Positions 25,001 to 38,400 of a stretch of DNA of 64,000 bases are shown here, piece after piece. The DNA comes from Auanema rhodensis. Its lineage: Eukaryota; Nematoda; Chromadorea; Rhabditida; Rhabditidae. Made by a program: the position numbers and the translations under genes. The first letter of the stretch is position 1, and each line of letters begins with the position of its first letter. The stretch lies in NCBI GenBank assembly GCA_964057225.1, contig OZ059894.1:2170001-2234000 (forward strand), in the 5' to 3' direction. Below the pieces are notes generated by a model that was not told the DNA's origin, searched no databases, and was given only the letters and a program-made list of their open reading frames with translations.

Positions 25001-26662
25001 TTAGTGTATGTTGAGTTTCCATGTACACTCAACATTGCTTCCAAAAACATTTTGACAAAAATTTTTTCGAAAAATTTCAAAATAATTTAGCAAAAAGTAG
25101 ATGTTTTTAGATTCCTTTTTTCAAGGCAAAGACGATGGACAATGTTATTCAACGAAAAAATTAATTCTTCAGGGTGAAAATCGAGGATATAAGTGTGAAC
25201 TTATATCAGTTGATATCTCGGTGCATTTTTAAGCTAGCGCAAATCTGATAACACAGATCGACGCAGCTTGAAAATCCGCATCGAATGCACTATACTACAT
25301 TGAGAAACGCTTAATACAAAAATTAGTTATGATCGTTTGAAAAATGATGCATTAGTGTATGTTGAGTTTCCATGTACACTCAACATTGCTTCCAAAAACA
25401 TTTTGACAAAAATTTTTTCGAAAAATTTCAAAATAATTTAGCAAAAAGTAGATGTTTTTAGATTCCTTTTTTCAAGGCAAAGACGATGGACAATGTTATT
25501 CAACGAAAAAATTAATTCTTCAGGGTGAAAATCGAGGATATAAGTGTGAACTTATATCAGTTGATATCTCGGTGCATTTTTAAGCTAGCGCAAATCTGAT
25601 AACACAGATCGACGCAGCTTAAAAATCCGCATCGAATGCACTATACTACATTGAGAAACGCTGAATACAAAAATTAGTTATGATCGTTTGAAAAATGATG
25701 CATTAGTGTATGTTGAGTTTCCATGTACACTCAACATTGCTTCCAAAAACATTTTGACAAAAATTTTTTCGAAAAATTTCAAAATAATTTAGCAAAAAGT
25801 AGATGTTTTTAGATTCCTTTTTTCAAGGCAAAGACGATGGACAATGTTATTCAACGAAAAAATTAATTCTTCAGGGTGAAAATCGAGGATATAAGTGTGA
25901 ACTTATATCAGTTGATATCTCGGTGCATTTTTAAGCTAGCGCAAATCTGATAACACAGATCGACGCAGCTTAAAAATCCGCATCGAATGCACTATACTAC
26001 ATTGAGAAACGCTGAATACAAAAATTAGTTATGATCGTTTGAAAAATGATGCATTAGTGTATGTTGAGTTTCCATGTACACTCAACATTGCTTCCAAAAA
26101 CATTTTGACAAAAATTTTTTCGAAAAATTTCAAAATAATTTAGCAAAAAGTAGATGTTTTTAGATTCCTTTTTTCAAGGCAAAGACGATGGACAATGTTA
26201 TTCAACGAAAAAATTAATTCTTCAGGGTGAAAATCGAGGATATAAGTGTGAACTTATATCAGTTGATATCTCGGTGCATTTTTAAGCTAGCGCAAATCTG
26301 ATAACACAGATCGACGCAGCTTAAAAATCCGCATCGAATGCACTATACTACATTGAGAAACGCTTAATACAAAAATTAGTTATGATCGTTTGAAAAATGA
26401 TGCATTAGTGTATGTTGAGTTTCCATGTACACTCAACATTGCTTCCAAAAACATTTTGACAAAAATTTTTTCGAAAAATTTCAAAATAATTTAGCAAAAA
26501 GTAGATGTTTTTAGATTCCTTTTTTCAAGGCAAAGACGATGGACAATGTTATTCAACGAAAAAATTAATTCTTCAGGGTGAAAATCGAGGATATAAGTGT
26601 GAACTTATATCAGTTGATATCTCGGTGCATTTTTAAGCTAGCGCTAATCTGATAACACAGAT
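22100..26662. repeat. Thirteen-monomer segment with a nested near-repeat
   Basis: Starts are 22100, 22451, 22802, 23153, 23504, 23855, 24206, 24557, 24908, 25259, 25610, 25961 and 26312. Copies 22100 and 23855 match (12G, 47G, 88A, 129A, 214C). Copies 22451 and 24206 match (1G, 47A, 88A, 129T, 230T). Copies 23153 and 24557 match (76T, 186G). The 22802 monomer is absent from the second round, so a 5-monomer unit is followed by a 4-monomer version. The stretch from the tail of 23504 to 25960 recurs 27 monomers later at 33187-35437. Confidence 0.85.
25610..26311. repeat. Single-monomer tandem duplication marked by CTGAAT
   Basis: Copies 25610 and 25961 both carry the rare 54G change (CTGAATAC), 12A and 47A, and read the same throughout. 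The marker appears elsewhere only at 35087 and 38245. This is the smallest clear unequal-exchange product in the window: one 351 bp monomer made into two. Confidence 0.88.
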
Positions 26663-29600
26663 CGACGCAGCTTAAAAATCCGCATCGAATGCACTATACT
26701 ACATTGAGAAACGCTTAATACAAAAATTAGTTATGATCGTTTGAAAAATGATGCATTAGTGTATGTTGAGTTTCCATGTACACTCAACATTGCTTCCAAA
26801 AACATTTTGACAAAAATTTTTTCGAAAAATTTCAAAATAATTTAGCAAAAAGTAGATGTTTTTAGATTCCTTTTTTCAAGGCAAAGACGATGGACAATGT
26901 TATTCAACGAAAAAATTAATTCTTCAGGGTGAAAATCGAGGATATAAGTGTGAACTTATATCAGTTGATATCTCGGTGCATTTTTAAGCTAGCGCAAATC
27001 TGATAACACAGATCGACGCAGCTTGAAAATCCGCATCGAATGCACTATACTACATTGAGGAACGCTTAATACAAAAATTAGTTATGATCGTTTGAAAAAT
27101 AATGCATTAGTGTATGTTGAGTTTCCATGTACACTCAACATAGCTTCCAAAAACATTTTGACAAAAATTTTTTCGAAAAATTTCAAAATAATTTAGCAAA
27201 AAGTAGATGTTTTTAGATTCCTTTTTCCAAGGCAAAGACGATGGACAATGTTATTCAACGAAAAAATTAATTCTTCAGGGTGAAAATCGAGGATATAAGT
27301 GTGAACTTATATCAGTTGATATCTCGGTGCATTTTTAAGCTAGCGCAAATCTGATAACACAGATGGACGCAGCTTGAAAATCCGCATCGAATGCACTATA
27401 CTACATTGAGAAACGCTTAATACAAAAATTAGTTATGATCGTTTGAAAAATGATGCATTAGTGTATGTTGAGTTTCCATGTACACTCAACATTGCTTCCA
27501 AAAACATTTTGACAAAAATTTTTTCGAAAAATTTCAAAATAATTTAGCAAAAAGTAGATGTTTTTAGATTCCTTTTTTCAAGGCAAAGACGATGGACAAT
27601 GTTATTCAACGAAAAAATTAATTCTTCAGGGTGAAAATCGAGGATATATGTGTGAACTTATATCAGTTGATATCTCGGTGCATTTTTAAGCTAGCGCAAA
27701 TCTGATAACACAGATCGACGCAGCTTAAAAATCCGCATCGAATGCACTATACTACATTGAGAAACGCTTAATACAAAAATTAGTTATGATCGTTTGAAAA
27801 ATGATGCATTAGTGTATGTTGAGTTTCCATGTACACTCAACATTGCTTCCAAAAACATTTTGACAAAAATTTTTTCGAAAAATTTCAAAATAATTTAGCA
27901 AAAAGTAGATGTTTTTAGATTCCTTTTTTCAAGGCAAAGACGATGGACAATGTTATTCAACGAAAAAATTAATTCTTCAGGGTGAAAATCGAGGATATAA
28001 GTGTGAACTTATATCAGTTGATATCTCGGTGCATTTTTAAGCTAGCGCAAATCTGATAACACAGATCGACGCAGCTTAAAAATCCGCATCGAATGCACTA
28101 TATTACATTGAGGAACGCTTAATACAAAAATTAGTTATGATCGTTTGAAAAATGATGCATTAGTGTATGTTGAGTTTCCATGTACACTCAACATTGCTTC
28201 CAAAAACATTTTGACAAAAATTTTTTCGAAAAATTTCAAAATAATTTAGCAAAAAGTAGATGTTTTTAGATTCCTTTTTTCAAGGCAAAGACGATGGACA
28301 ATGTTATTCAACGAAAAAATTAATTCTTCAGGGTGAAAATCGAGGATATAAGTGTGAACTTATATCAGTTGATATCTCGGTGCATTTTTAAGCTAGCGCA
28401 AATCTGATAACACAGATCGACGCAGCTTAAAAATCCGCATCGAATGCACTATATTACATTGAGGAACGCTTAATACAAAAATTAGTTATGATCGTTTGAA
28501 AAATGATGCATTAGTGTATGTTGAGTTTCCATGTACACTCAACATTGCTTCCAAAAACATTTTGACAAAAATTTTTTCGAAAAATTTCAAAATAATTTAG
28601 CAAAAAGTAGATGTTTTTAGATTCCTTTTTTCAAGGCAAAGACGATTGACAATGTTATTCAACGAAAAAATTAATTCTTCAGGGTGAAAATCGAGGATAT
28701 AAGTGTGAACTTATATCAGTTGATATCTCGGTGCATTTTTAAGCTAGCGCAAATCTGATAACACAGATCGACGCAGCTTGAAAATCCGCATCGAATGCAC
28801 TATACTACATTGAGGAACGCTTAATACAAAAATTAGTTATGATCGTTTGAAAAATAACGCATTAGTGTATGTTGAGTTTCCATGTACACTCAACATAGCT
28901 TCCAAAAACATTTTGACAAAAATTTTTTCGAAAAATTTCAAAATAATTTAGCAAAAAGTAGATGTTTTTAGATTCCTTTTTCCAAGGCAAAGACGATGGA
29001 CAATGTTATTCAACGAAAAAATTAATTCTTCAGGGTGAAAATCGAGGATATAAGTGTGAACTTATATCAGTTGATATCTCGGTGCATTTTTAAGCTAGCG
29101 CAAATCTGATAACACAGATGGACGCAGCTTGAAAATCCGCATCGAATGCACTATACTACATTGAGAAACGCTTAATACAAAAATTAGTTATGATCGTTTG
29201 AAAAATGATGCATTAGTGTATGTTGAGTTTCCATGTACACTCAACATTGCTTCCAAAAACATTTTGACAAAAATTTTTTCGAAAAATTTCAAAATAATTT
29301 AGCAAAAAGTAGATGTTTTTAGATTCCTTTTTTCAAGGCAAAGACGATGGACAATGTTATTCAACGAAAAAATTAATTCTTCAGGGTGAAAATCGAGGAT
29401 ATAAGTGTGAACTTATATCAGTTGATATCTCGGTGCATTTTTAAGCTAGCGCAAATCTGATAACACAGATCGACGCAGCTTAAAAATCCGCATCGAATGC
29501 ACTATACTACATTGAGGAACGCTTAATACAAAAATTAGTTATGATTGTTTGAAAAATGATGCATTAGTGTATGTTGAGTTTCCATGTACACTCAACATTG

Positions 29601-30172
29601 CTTCCAAAAACATTTTGACAAAAATTTTTTCGAAAAATTTCAAAATAATTTAGCAAAAAGTAGATGTTTTTAGATTCCTTTTTTCAAGGCAAAGACGATG
29701 GACAATGTTATTCAACGAAAAAATTAATTCTTCAGGGTGAAAATCGAGGATATAAGTGTGAACTTATATCAGTTGATATCTCGGTGCATTTTTAAGCTAG
29801 CGCAAATCTGATAACACAGATCGACGCAGCTTAAAAATCCGCATCGAATGCACTATACTACATTAAGGAACGCTTAATACAAAAATTAGTTATGATCGTT
29901 TGAAAAATAATGCATTAGTGTATGTTGAGTTTCCATGTACACTCAACATAGCTTCCAAAAACATTTTGACAAAAATTTTTTCGAAAAATTTCAGAATAAT
30001 TTAGCAAAAAGTAGATGTTTTTAGATTTCTTTTCTCAAGGCAAAGACGATGGACAATGTTATTCAACGAAAAAATTAATTCTTCAGGGTGAAAATCGAGG
30101 ATATAAGTGTGAACTTATATCAGTTGATATCTCGGTGCATTTTTAAGCTAGCGCAAATCTGATAACACAGAT
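26663..30172. repeat. Ten-monomer segment duplicated from, or to, 16484-19642
   Basis: Starts are 26663, 27014, 27365, 27716, 28067, 28418, 28769, 29120, 29471 and 29822. They correspond in order to 16484, 16835, 17186, 17537, 17888 (twice), 18239, 18590, 18941 and 19292. Copies 28067 and 28418 both have CTATATT; 28067 has 230G and 28418 has 230T. The match is lost at 30173, whose partner would be 19643. It begins between roughly 16230 and 16465 on the left side, where 76T is unmatched but GCGCTAAT matches. Confidence 0.88.
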
Positions 30173-32980
30173 CGACGCAGCTTAAAAATCCGCATCGAAT
30201 GCACTATACTACATTAAGGAACGCTTAATACAAAAATTAGTTATGATCGTTTGAAAAATGATGCATTAGTGTATGTTGAGTTTCCATGTACACTCAACAT
30301 TGCTTCCAAAAACATTTTGACAAAAATTTTTTCGAAAAATTTCAAAATAATTTAGCAAAAAGTAGATGTTTTTAGATTCCTTTTTTCAAGGCAAAGACGA
30401 TGGACAATGTTATTCAACGAAAAAATTAATTCTTCAGGGTGAAAATCGAGGATATAAGTTTGAACTTATATCAGTTGATATCTCGGTGCATTTTTAAGCT
30501 AGCGCAAATCTGATAACACAGATCGACGCAGCTTAAAAATCCGCATCGAATGCACTATATTACATTGAGGAACGCTTAATACAAAAATTAGTTATGATCG
30601 TTTGAAAAATGATGCATTAGTGTATGTTGAGTTTCCATGTACACTCAACATTGCTTCCAAAAACATTTTGACAAAAATTTTTTCGAAAAATTTCAAAATA
30701 ATTTAGCAAAAAGTAGATGTTTTTAGATTCCTTTTTTCAAGGCAAAGACGATTGACAATGTTATTCAACGAAAAAATTAATTCTTCAGGGTGAAAATCGA
30801 GGATATAAGTGTGAACTTATATCAGTTGATATCTCGGTGCATTTTTGAGCTAGCGCAAATCTGATAACACAGATCGACGCAGCTTGAAAATCCGCATCGA
30901 ATGCACTATACTACATTGAGGAACGCTTAATACAAAAATTAGTTATGATCGTTTGAAAAATAACGCATTAGTGTATGTTGAGTTTCCATGTACACTCAAC
31001 ATAGCTTCCAAAAACATTTTGACAAAAATTTTTTCGAAAAATTTCAAAATAATTTAGCAAAAAGTAGATGTTTTTAGATTCCTTTTTCCAAGGCAAAGAC
31101 GATGGACAATGTTATTCAACGAAAAAATTAATTCTTCAGGGTGAAAATCGAGGATATAAGTGTGAACTTATATCAGTTGATATCTCGGTGCATTTTTAAG
31201 CTAGCGCAAATCTGATAACACAGATCGACGCAGCTTAAAAATCCGCATCGAATGCACTATATTACATTGAGGAACGCTTAATACAAAAATTAGTTATGAT
31301 CGTTTGAAAAATGATGCATTAGTGTATGTTGAGTTTCCATGTACACTCAACATTGCTTCCAAAAACATTTTGACAAAAATTTTTTCGAAAAATTTCAAAA
31401 TAATTTAGCAAAAAGTAGATGTTTTTAGATTTCTTTTTTCAAGGCAAAGACGATTGACAATGTTATTCAACGAAAAAATTAATTCTTCAGGGTGAAAATC
31501 GAGGATATAAGTGTGAACTTATATCAGTTGATATCTCGGTGCATTTTTAAGCTAGCGCAAATCTGATAACACAGATCGACGCAGCTTGAAAATCCGCATC
31601 GAATGCACTATACTACATTGAGGAACGCTTAATACAAAAATTAGTTATGATCGTTTGAAAAATAACGCATTAGTGTATGTTGAGTTTCCATGTACACTCA
31701 ACATAGCTTCCAAAAACATTTTGACAAAAATTTTTTCGAAAAATTTCAAAATAATTTAGCAAAAAGTAGATGTTTTTAGATTCCTTTTTCCAAGGCAAAG
31801 ACGATGGACAATGTTATTCAACGAAAAAATTAATTCTTCAGGGTGAAAATCGAGGATATAAGTGTGAACTTATATCAGTTGATATCTCGGTGCATTTTTA
31901 AGCTAGCGCAAATCTGATAACACAGATGGACGCAGCTTGAAAATCCGCATCGAATGCACTATACTACATTGAGAAACGCTTAATACAAAAATTAGTTATG
32001 ATCGTTTGAAAAATGATGCATTAGTGTATGTTGAGTTTCCATGTACACTCAACATTGCTTCCAAAAACATTTTGACAAAAATTTTTTCGAAAAATTTCAA
32101 AATAATTTAGCAAAAAGTAGATGTTTTTAGATTCCTTTTTTCAAGGCAAAGACGATGGACAATGTTATTCAACGAAAAAATTAATTCTTCAGGGTGAAAA
32201 TCGAGGATATAAGTGTGAACTTATATCAGTTGATATCTCGGTGCATTTTTAAGCTAGCGCAAATCTGATAACACAGATCGACGCAGCTTAAAAATCCGCA
32301 TCGAATGCACTATACTACATTGAGGAACGCTTAATACAAAAATTAGTTATGATTGTTTGAAAAATGATGCATTAGTGTATGTTGAGTTTCCATGTACACT
32401 CAACATTGCTTCCAAAAACATTTTGACAAAAATTTTTTCGAAAAATTTCAAAATAATTTAGCAAAAAGTAGATGTTTTTAGATTCCTTTTTTCAAGGCAA
32501 AGACGATGGACAATGTTATTCAACGAAAAAATTAATTCTTCAGGGTGAAAATCGAGGATATAAGTGTGAACTTATATCAGTTGATATCTCGGTGCATTTT
32601 TAAGCTAGCGCAAATCTGATAACACAGATCGACGCAGCTTAAAAATCCGCATCGAATGCACTATACTACATTAAGGAACGCTTAATACAAAAATTAGTTA
32701 TGATCGTTTGAAAAATAATGCATTAGTGTATGTTGAGTTTCCATGTACACTCAACATAGCTTCCAAAAACATTTTGACAAAAATTTTTTCGAAAAATTTC
32801 AGAATAATTTAGCAAAAAGTAGATGTTTTTAGATTTCTTTTCTCAAGGCAAAGACGATGGACAATGTTATTCAACGAAAAAATTAATTCTTCAGGGTGAA
32901 AATCGAGGATATATGTGTGAACTTATATCAGTTGATATCTCGGTGCATTTTTAAGCTAGCGCAAATCTGATAACACAGAT
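30173..32980. repeat. Eight monomers with dimer and four-monomer repeats
   Basis: Starts are 30173, 30524, 30875, 31226, 31577, 31928, 32279 and 32630. Copy 30173 has the CATTAAGG front of 29822 but then 88G, 129T and 207C, so it looks like a chimera switching between positions 47 and 88. CTATATT plus AACGC dimers occur at 30524-31225 and 31226-31927, and the same pair lies at 28418-29119. Copies 31577, 31928, 32279 and 32630 repeat 28769, 29120, 29471 and 29822 at an offset of 2808 bp (8 monomers); 32630 differs by 285T. Confidence 0.86.
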
Positions 32981-35437
32981 CGACGCAGCTTGAAAATCCG
33001 CATCGAATGCACTATACTACTTTGAGAAACGCTTAATACAAAAATTAGTTATGATCGTTTGAAAAATGATGCATTAGTGTATGTTGAGTTTCCATGTACA
33101 CTCAACATTGCTTCCAAAAACATTTTGACAAAAATTTTTTCGAAAAATTTCAAAATAATTTAGCAAAAAGTAGATGTTTTTAGATTCTATTTTTCAAGGC
33201 AAAGACGATGGACAATGTTATTCAACGAAAAAATTAATTCTTCAGGGTGAAAATCGAGGATATAAGTGTGAACTTATATCAGTTGATATCTCGGTGCATT
33301 TTTAAGCTAGCGCAAATCTGATAACACAGATCGACGCAGCTTGAAAATCCGCATCGAATGCACTATACTACATTGAGGAACGCTTAATACAAAAATTAGT
33401 TATGATCGTTTGAAAAATAATGCATTAGTGTATGTTGAGTTTCCATGTACACTCAACATAGCTTCCAAAAACATTTTGACAAAAATTTTTTCGAAAAATT
33501 TCAAAATAATTTAGCAAAAAGTAGATGTTTTTAGATTCCTTTTTCCAAGGCAAAGACGATGGACAATGTTATTCAACGAAAAAATTAATTCTTCAGGGTG
33601 AAAATCGAGGATATAAGTGTGAACTTATATCAGTTGATATCTCGGTGCATTTTTAAGCTAGCGCAAATCTGATAACACAGATGGACGCAGCTTGAAAATC
33701 CGCATCGAATGCACTATACTACATTGAGAAACGCTTAATACAAAAATTAGTTATGATCGTTTGAAAAATAATGCATTAGTGTATGTTGAGTTTCCATGTA
33801 CACTCAACATTGCTTCCAAAAACATTTTGACAAAAATTTTTTCGAAAAATTTCAAAATAATTTAGCAAAAAGTAGATGTTTTTAGATTCCTTTTTTCAAG
33901 GCAAAGACGATTGACAATGTTATTCAACGAAAAAATTAATTCTTCAGGGTGAAAATCGAGGATATAAGTGTGAACTTATATCAGTTGATATCTCGGTGCA
34001 TTTTTAAGCTAGCGCAAATCTGATAACACAGATCGACGCAGCTTAAAAATCCGCATCGAATGCACTTTACTACATTGAGGAACGCTTAATACAAAAATTA
34101 GTTATGATTGTTTGAAAAATGATGCATTAGTGTATGTTGAGTTTCCATGTACACTCAACATTGCTTCCAAAAACATTTTGACAAAAATTTTTTCGAAAAA
34201 TTTCAAAATAATTTAGCAGAAAGTAGATGTTTTTAGATTCCTTTTTTCAAGGCAAAGACGATGGACAATGTTATTCAACGAAAAAATTAATTCTTCAGGG
34301 TGAAAATCGAGGATATAAGTGTGAACTTATATCAGTTGATATCTCGGTGCATTTTTAAGCTAGCGCAAATCTGATAACACAGATCGACGCAGCTTAAAAA
34401 TCCGCATCGAATGCACTATACTACATTGAGGAACGCTTAATACAAAAATTAGTTATGATCGTTTGAAAAATAATGCATTAGTGTATGTTGAGTTTCCATG
34501 TACACTCAACATTGCTTCCAAAAACATTTTGACAAAAATTTTTTCGAAAAATTTCAAAATAATTTAGCAAAAAGTAGATGTTTTTAGATTCCTTTTTTCA
34601 AGGCAAAGACGATGGACAATGTTATTCAACGAAAAAATTAATTCTTCAGGGTGAAAATCGAGGATATAAGTGTGAACTTATATCAGTTGATATCTCGGTG
34701 CATTTTTAAGCTAGCGCAAATCTGATAACACAGATCGACGCAGCTTGAAAATCCGCATCGAATGCACTATACTACATTGAGAAACGCTTAATACAAAAAT
34801 TAGTTATGATCGTTTGAAAAATGATGCATTAGTGTATGTTGAGTTTCCATGTACACTCAACATTGCTTCCAAAAACATTTTGACAAAAATTTTTTCGAAA
34901 AATTTCAAAATAATTTAGCAAAAAGTAGATGTTTTTAGATTCCTTTTTTCAAGGCAAAGACGATGGACAATGTTATTCAACGAAAAAATTAATTCTTCAG
35001 GGTGAAAATCGAGGATATAAGTGTGAACTTATATCAGTTGATATCTCGGTGCATTTTTAAGCTAGCGCAAATCTGATAACACAGATCGACGCAGCTTAAA
35101 AATCCGCATCGAATGCACTATACTACATTGAGAAACGCTGAATACAAAAATTAGTTATGATCGTTTGAAAAATGATGCATTAGTGTATGTTGAGTTTCCA
35201 TGTACACTCAACATTGCTTCCAAAAACATTTTGACAAAAATTTTTTCGAAAAATTTCAAAATAATTTAGCAAAAAGTAGATGTTTTTAGATTCCTTTTTT
35301 CAAGGCAAAGACGATGGACAATGTTATTCAACGAAAAAATTAATTCTTCAGGGTGAAAATCGAGGATATAAGTGTGAACTTATATCAGTTGATATCTCGG
35401 TGCATTTTTAAGCTAGCGCAAATCTGATAACACAGAT
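32981..35437. repeat. Seven-monomer segment duplicated from, or to, 23504-25960
   Basis: Starts are 32981, 33332, 33683, 34034, 34385, 34736 and 35087. Copies from 33332 on match 23855, 24206, 24557, 24908, 25259 and 25610 in order at an offset of 9477 bp (27 monomers). The first copy is a chimera: its front has 41T, 54T, 76C and 120A, but its tail has the rare ATTCTATTTTT (208T, 209A) of 23504. One visible difference between the long copies is CTTTAC in place of CTATAC at 34067. Confidence 0.9.
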
Positions 35438-38400
35438 CGACGCAGCTTAAAAATCCGCATCGAATGCACTATACTACATTGAGGAACGCTTAATACAAAA
35501 ATTAGTTATGATCGTTTGAAAAATAATGCATTAGTGTATGTTGAGTTTCCATGTACACTCAACATAGCTTCCAAAAACATTTTGACAAAAATTTTTTCGA
35601 AAAATTTCAAAATAATTTAGCAAAAAGTAGATGTTTTTAGATTCCTTTTTTCAAGGCAAAGACGATGGACAATGTTATTCAACGAAAAAATTAATTCTTC
35701 AGGGTGCAAATCGAGGATATAAGTGTGAACTTATATCAGTTGATATCTCGGTGCATTTTTAAGCTAGCGCAAATCTGATAACACAGATCGACGCAGCTTG
35801 AAAATCCGCATCGAATGCACTATACTACATTGAGAAACGCTTAATACAAAAATTAGTTATGATTGTTTGAAAAATGATGCATTAGTGTATGTTGAGTTTC
35901 CATGTACACTCAACATTGCTTCCAAAAACATTTTGACAAAAATTTTTTCGAAAAATTTCAAAATAATTTAGCAAAAAGTAGATGTTTTTAGATTCCTTTT
36001 TTCAAGGCAAAGACGATGGACAATGTTATTCAACGAAAAAATTAATTCTTCAGGGTGAAAATCGAGGATATAAGTGTGAACTTATATCAGTTGATATCTC
36101 GGTGCATTTTTAAGCTAGCGCAAATCTGATAACCAGATCGACGCAGCTTAAAAATCCGCATCGAATGCACTATACTACATTGAGGAACGCTTAATACAAA
36201 AATTAGTTATGATCGTTTGAAAAATAATGCATTAGTGTATGTTGAGTTTCCATGTACACTCAACATAGCTTCCAAAAACATTTTGACAAAAATTTTTTCG
36301 AAAAATTTCAGAATAATTTAGCAAAAAGTAGATGTTTTTAGATTTCTTTTCTCAAGGCAAAGACGATGGACAATGTTATTCAACGAAAAAATTAATTCTT
36401 CAGGGTGAAAATCGAGGATATAAGTGTGAACTTATATCAGTTGATATCTCGGTGCATTTTTAAGCTAGCGCAAATCTGATAACACAGATCGACGCAGCTT
36501 GAAAATCCGCATCGAATGCACTATACTACTTTGAGAAGAGCTTAATACAAAAATTAGTTATGATCGTTTGAAAAATGAAGCATTAGTGTATGTTGAGTTT
36601 CCATGTACACTCAACATTGCTTCCAAAAACATTTTGACAAAAATTTTTTCGAGAAATTTCAAAATAATTTAGCAGAAAGTAGATGTTTTTAGATTCCTTT
36701 TTTCAAGGCAAAGACGATGGACAATGTTATTCAACGAAAAAATTAATTCTTCAGGGTGAAAATCGAGGATATAAGTGTGAACTTATATCAGTTGATATCT
36801 CGGTGCATTTTTAAGCTAGCGCAAATCTGATAACACAGATCGACGCAGCTTAAAAATCCGCATCGAATGCACTATACTACATTGAGGAACGCTTAATACA
36901 AAAATTAGTTATGATCGTTTGAAAAATAATGCATTAGTGTATGTTGAGTTTCCATGTACACTCAACATAGCTTCCAAAAACATTTTGACAAAAATTTTTT
37001 CGAAAAATTTCAAAATAATTTAGCAAAAAGTAGATGTTTTTAGATTCCTTTTTTCAAGGCAAAGACGATTGACAATGTTATTCAACGAAAAAATTAATTC
37101 TTCAGGGTGAAAATCGAGGATATAAGTGTGAACTTATATCAGTTGATATCTCGGTGCATTTTTAAGCTAGCGCAAATCTGATAACACAGATCGACGCAGC
37201 TTAAAAATCCGCATCGAATGCACTATACTACATTGAGGAACGCTTAATACAAAAATTAGTTATGATTGTTTGAAAAATGATGCATTAGTGTATGTTGAGT
37301 TTCCATGTACACTCAACATTGCTTCCAAAAACATTTTGACAAAAATTTTTTCGAAAAATTTCAAAATAATTTAGCAAAAAGTAGATGTTTTTAGATTCCT
37401 TTTTTCAAGGCAAAGACGATGGACAATGTTATTCAACGAAAAAATTAATTCTTCAGGGTGAAAATCGAGGATATAAGTGTGAACTTATATCAGTTGATAT
37501 CTCGGTGCATTTTTAAGCTAGCGCAAATCTGATAACACAGATCGACGCAGCTTGAAAATCCGCATCGAATGCACTATACTACATTGAGAAACGCTTAATA
37601 CAAAAATTAGTTATGATCGTTTGAAAAATGATGCATTAGTGTATGTTGAGTTTCCATGTACACTCAACATTGCTTCCAAAAACATTTTGACAAAAATGTT
37701 TTCGAAAAATTTCAAAATAATTTAGCAAAAAGTAGATGTTTTTAGATTCCTTTTTTCAAGGCAAAGACGATGGACAATGTTATTCAACGAAAAAATTAAT
37801 TCTTCAGGGTGAAAATCGAGGATATAAGTGTGAACTTATATCAGTTGATATCTCGGTGCATTTTTAAGCTAGCGCAAATCTGATAACACAGATCGACGCA
37901 GCTTAAAAATCCGCATCGAATGCACTATACTACATTGAGGAACGCTTAATACAAAAATTAGTTATGATCGTTTGAAAAATAATGCATTAGTGTATGTTGA
38001 GTTTCCATGTACACTCAACATTGCTTCCAAAAACATTTTGACAAAAATTTTTTCGAAAAATTTCAAAATAATTTAGCAAAAAGTAGATGTTTTTAGATTC
38101 CTTTTTTCAAGGCAAAGACGATGGACAATGTTATTCAACGAAAAAATTAATTCTTCAGGGTGAAAATCGAGGATATAAGTGTGAACTTATATCAGTTGAT
38201 ATCTCGGTGCATTTTTAAGCTAGCGCAAATCTGATAACACAGATCGACGCAGCTTAAAAATCCGCATCGAATGCACTATACTACATTGAGAAACGCTGAA
38301 TACAAAAATTAGTTATGATCGTTTGAAAAATGATGCATTAGTGTATGTTGAGTTTCCATGTACACTCAACATTGCTTCCAAAAACATTTTGACAAAAATT

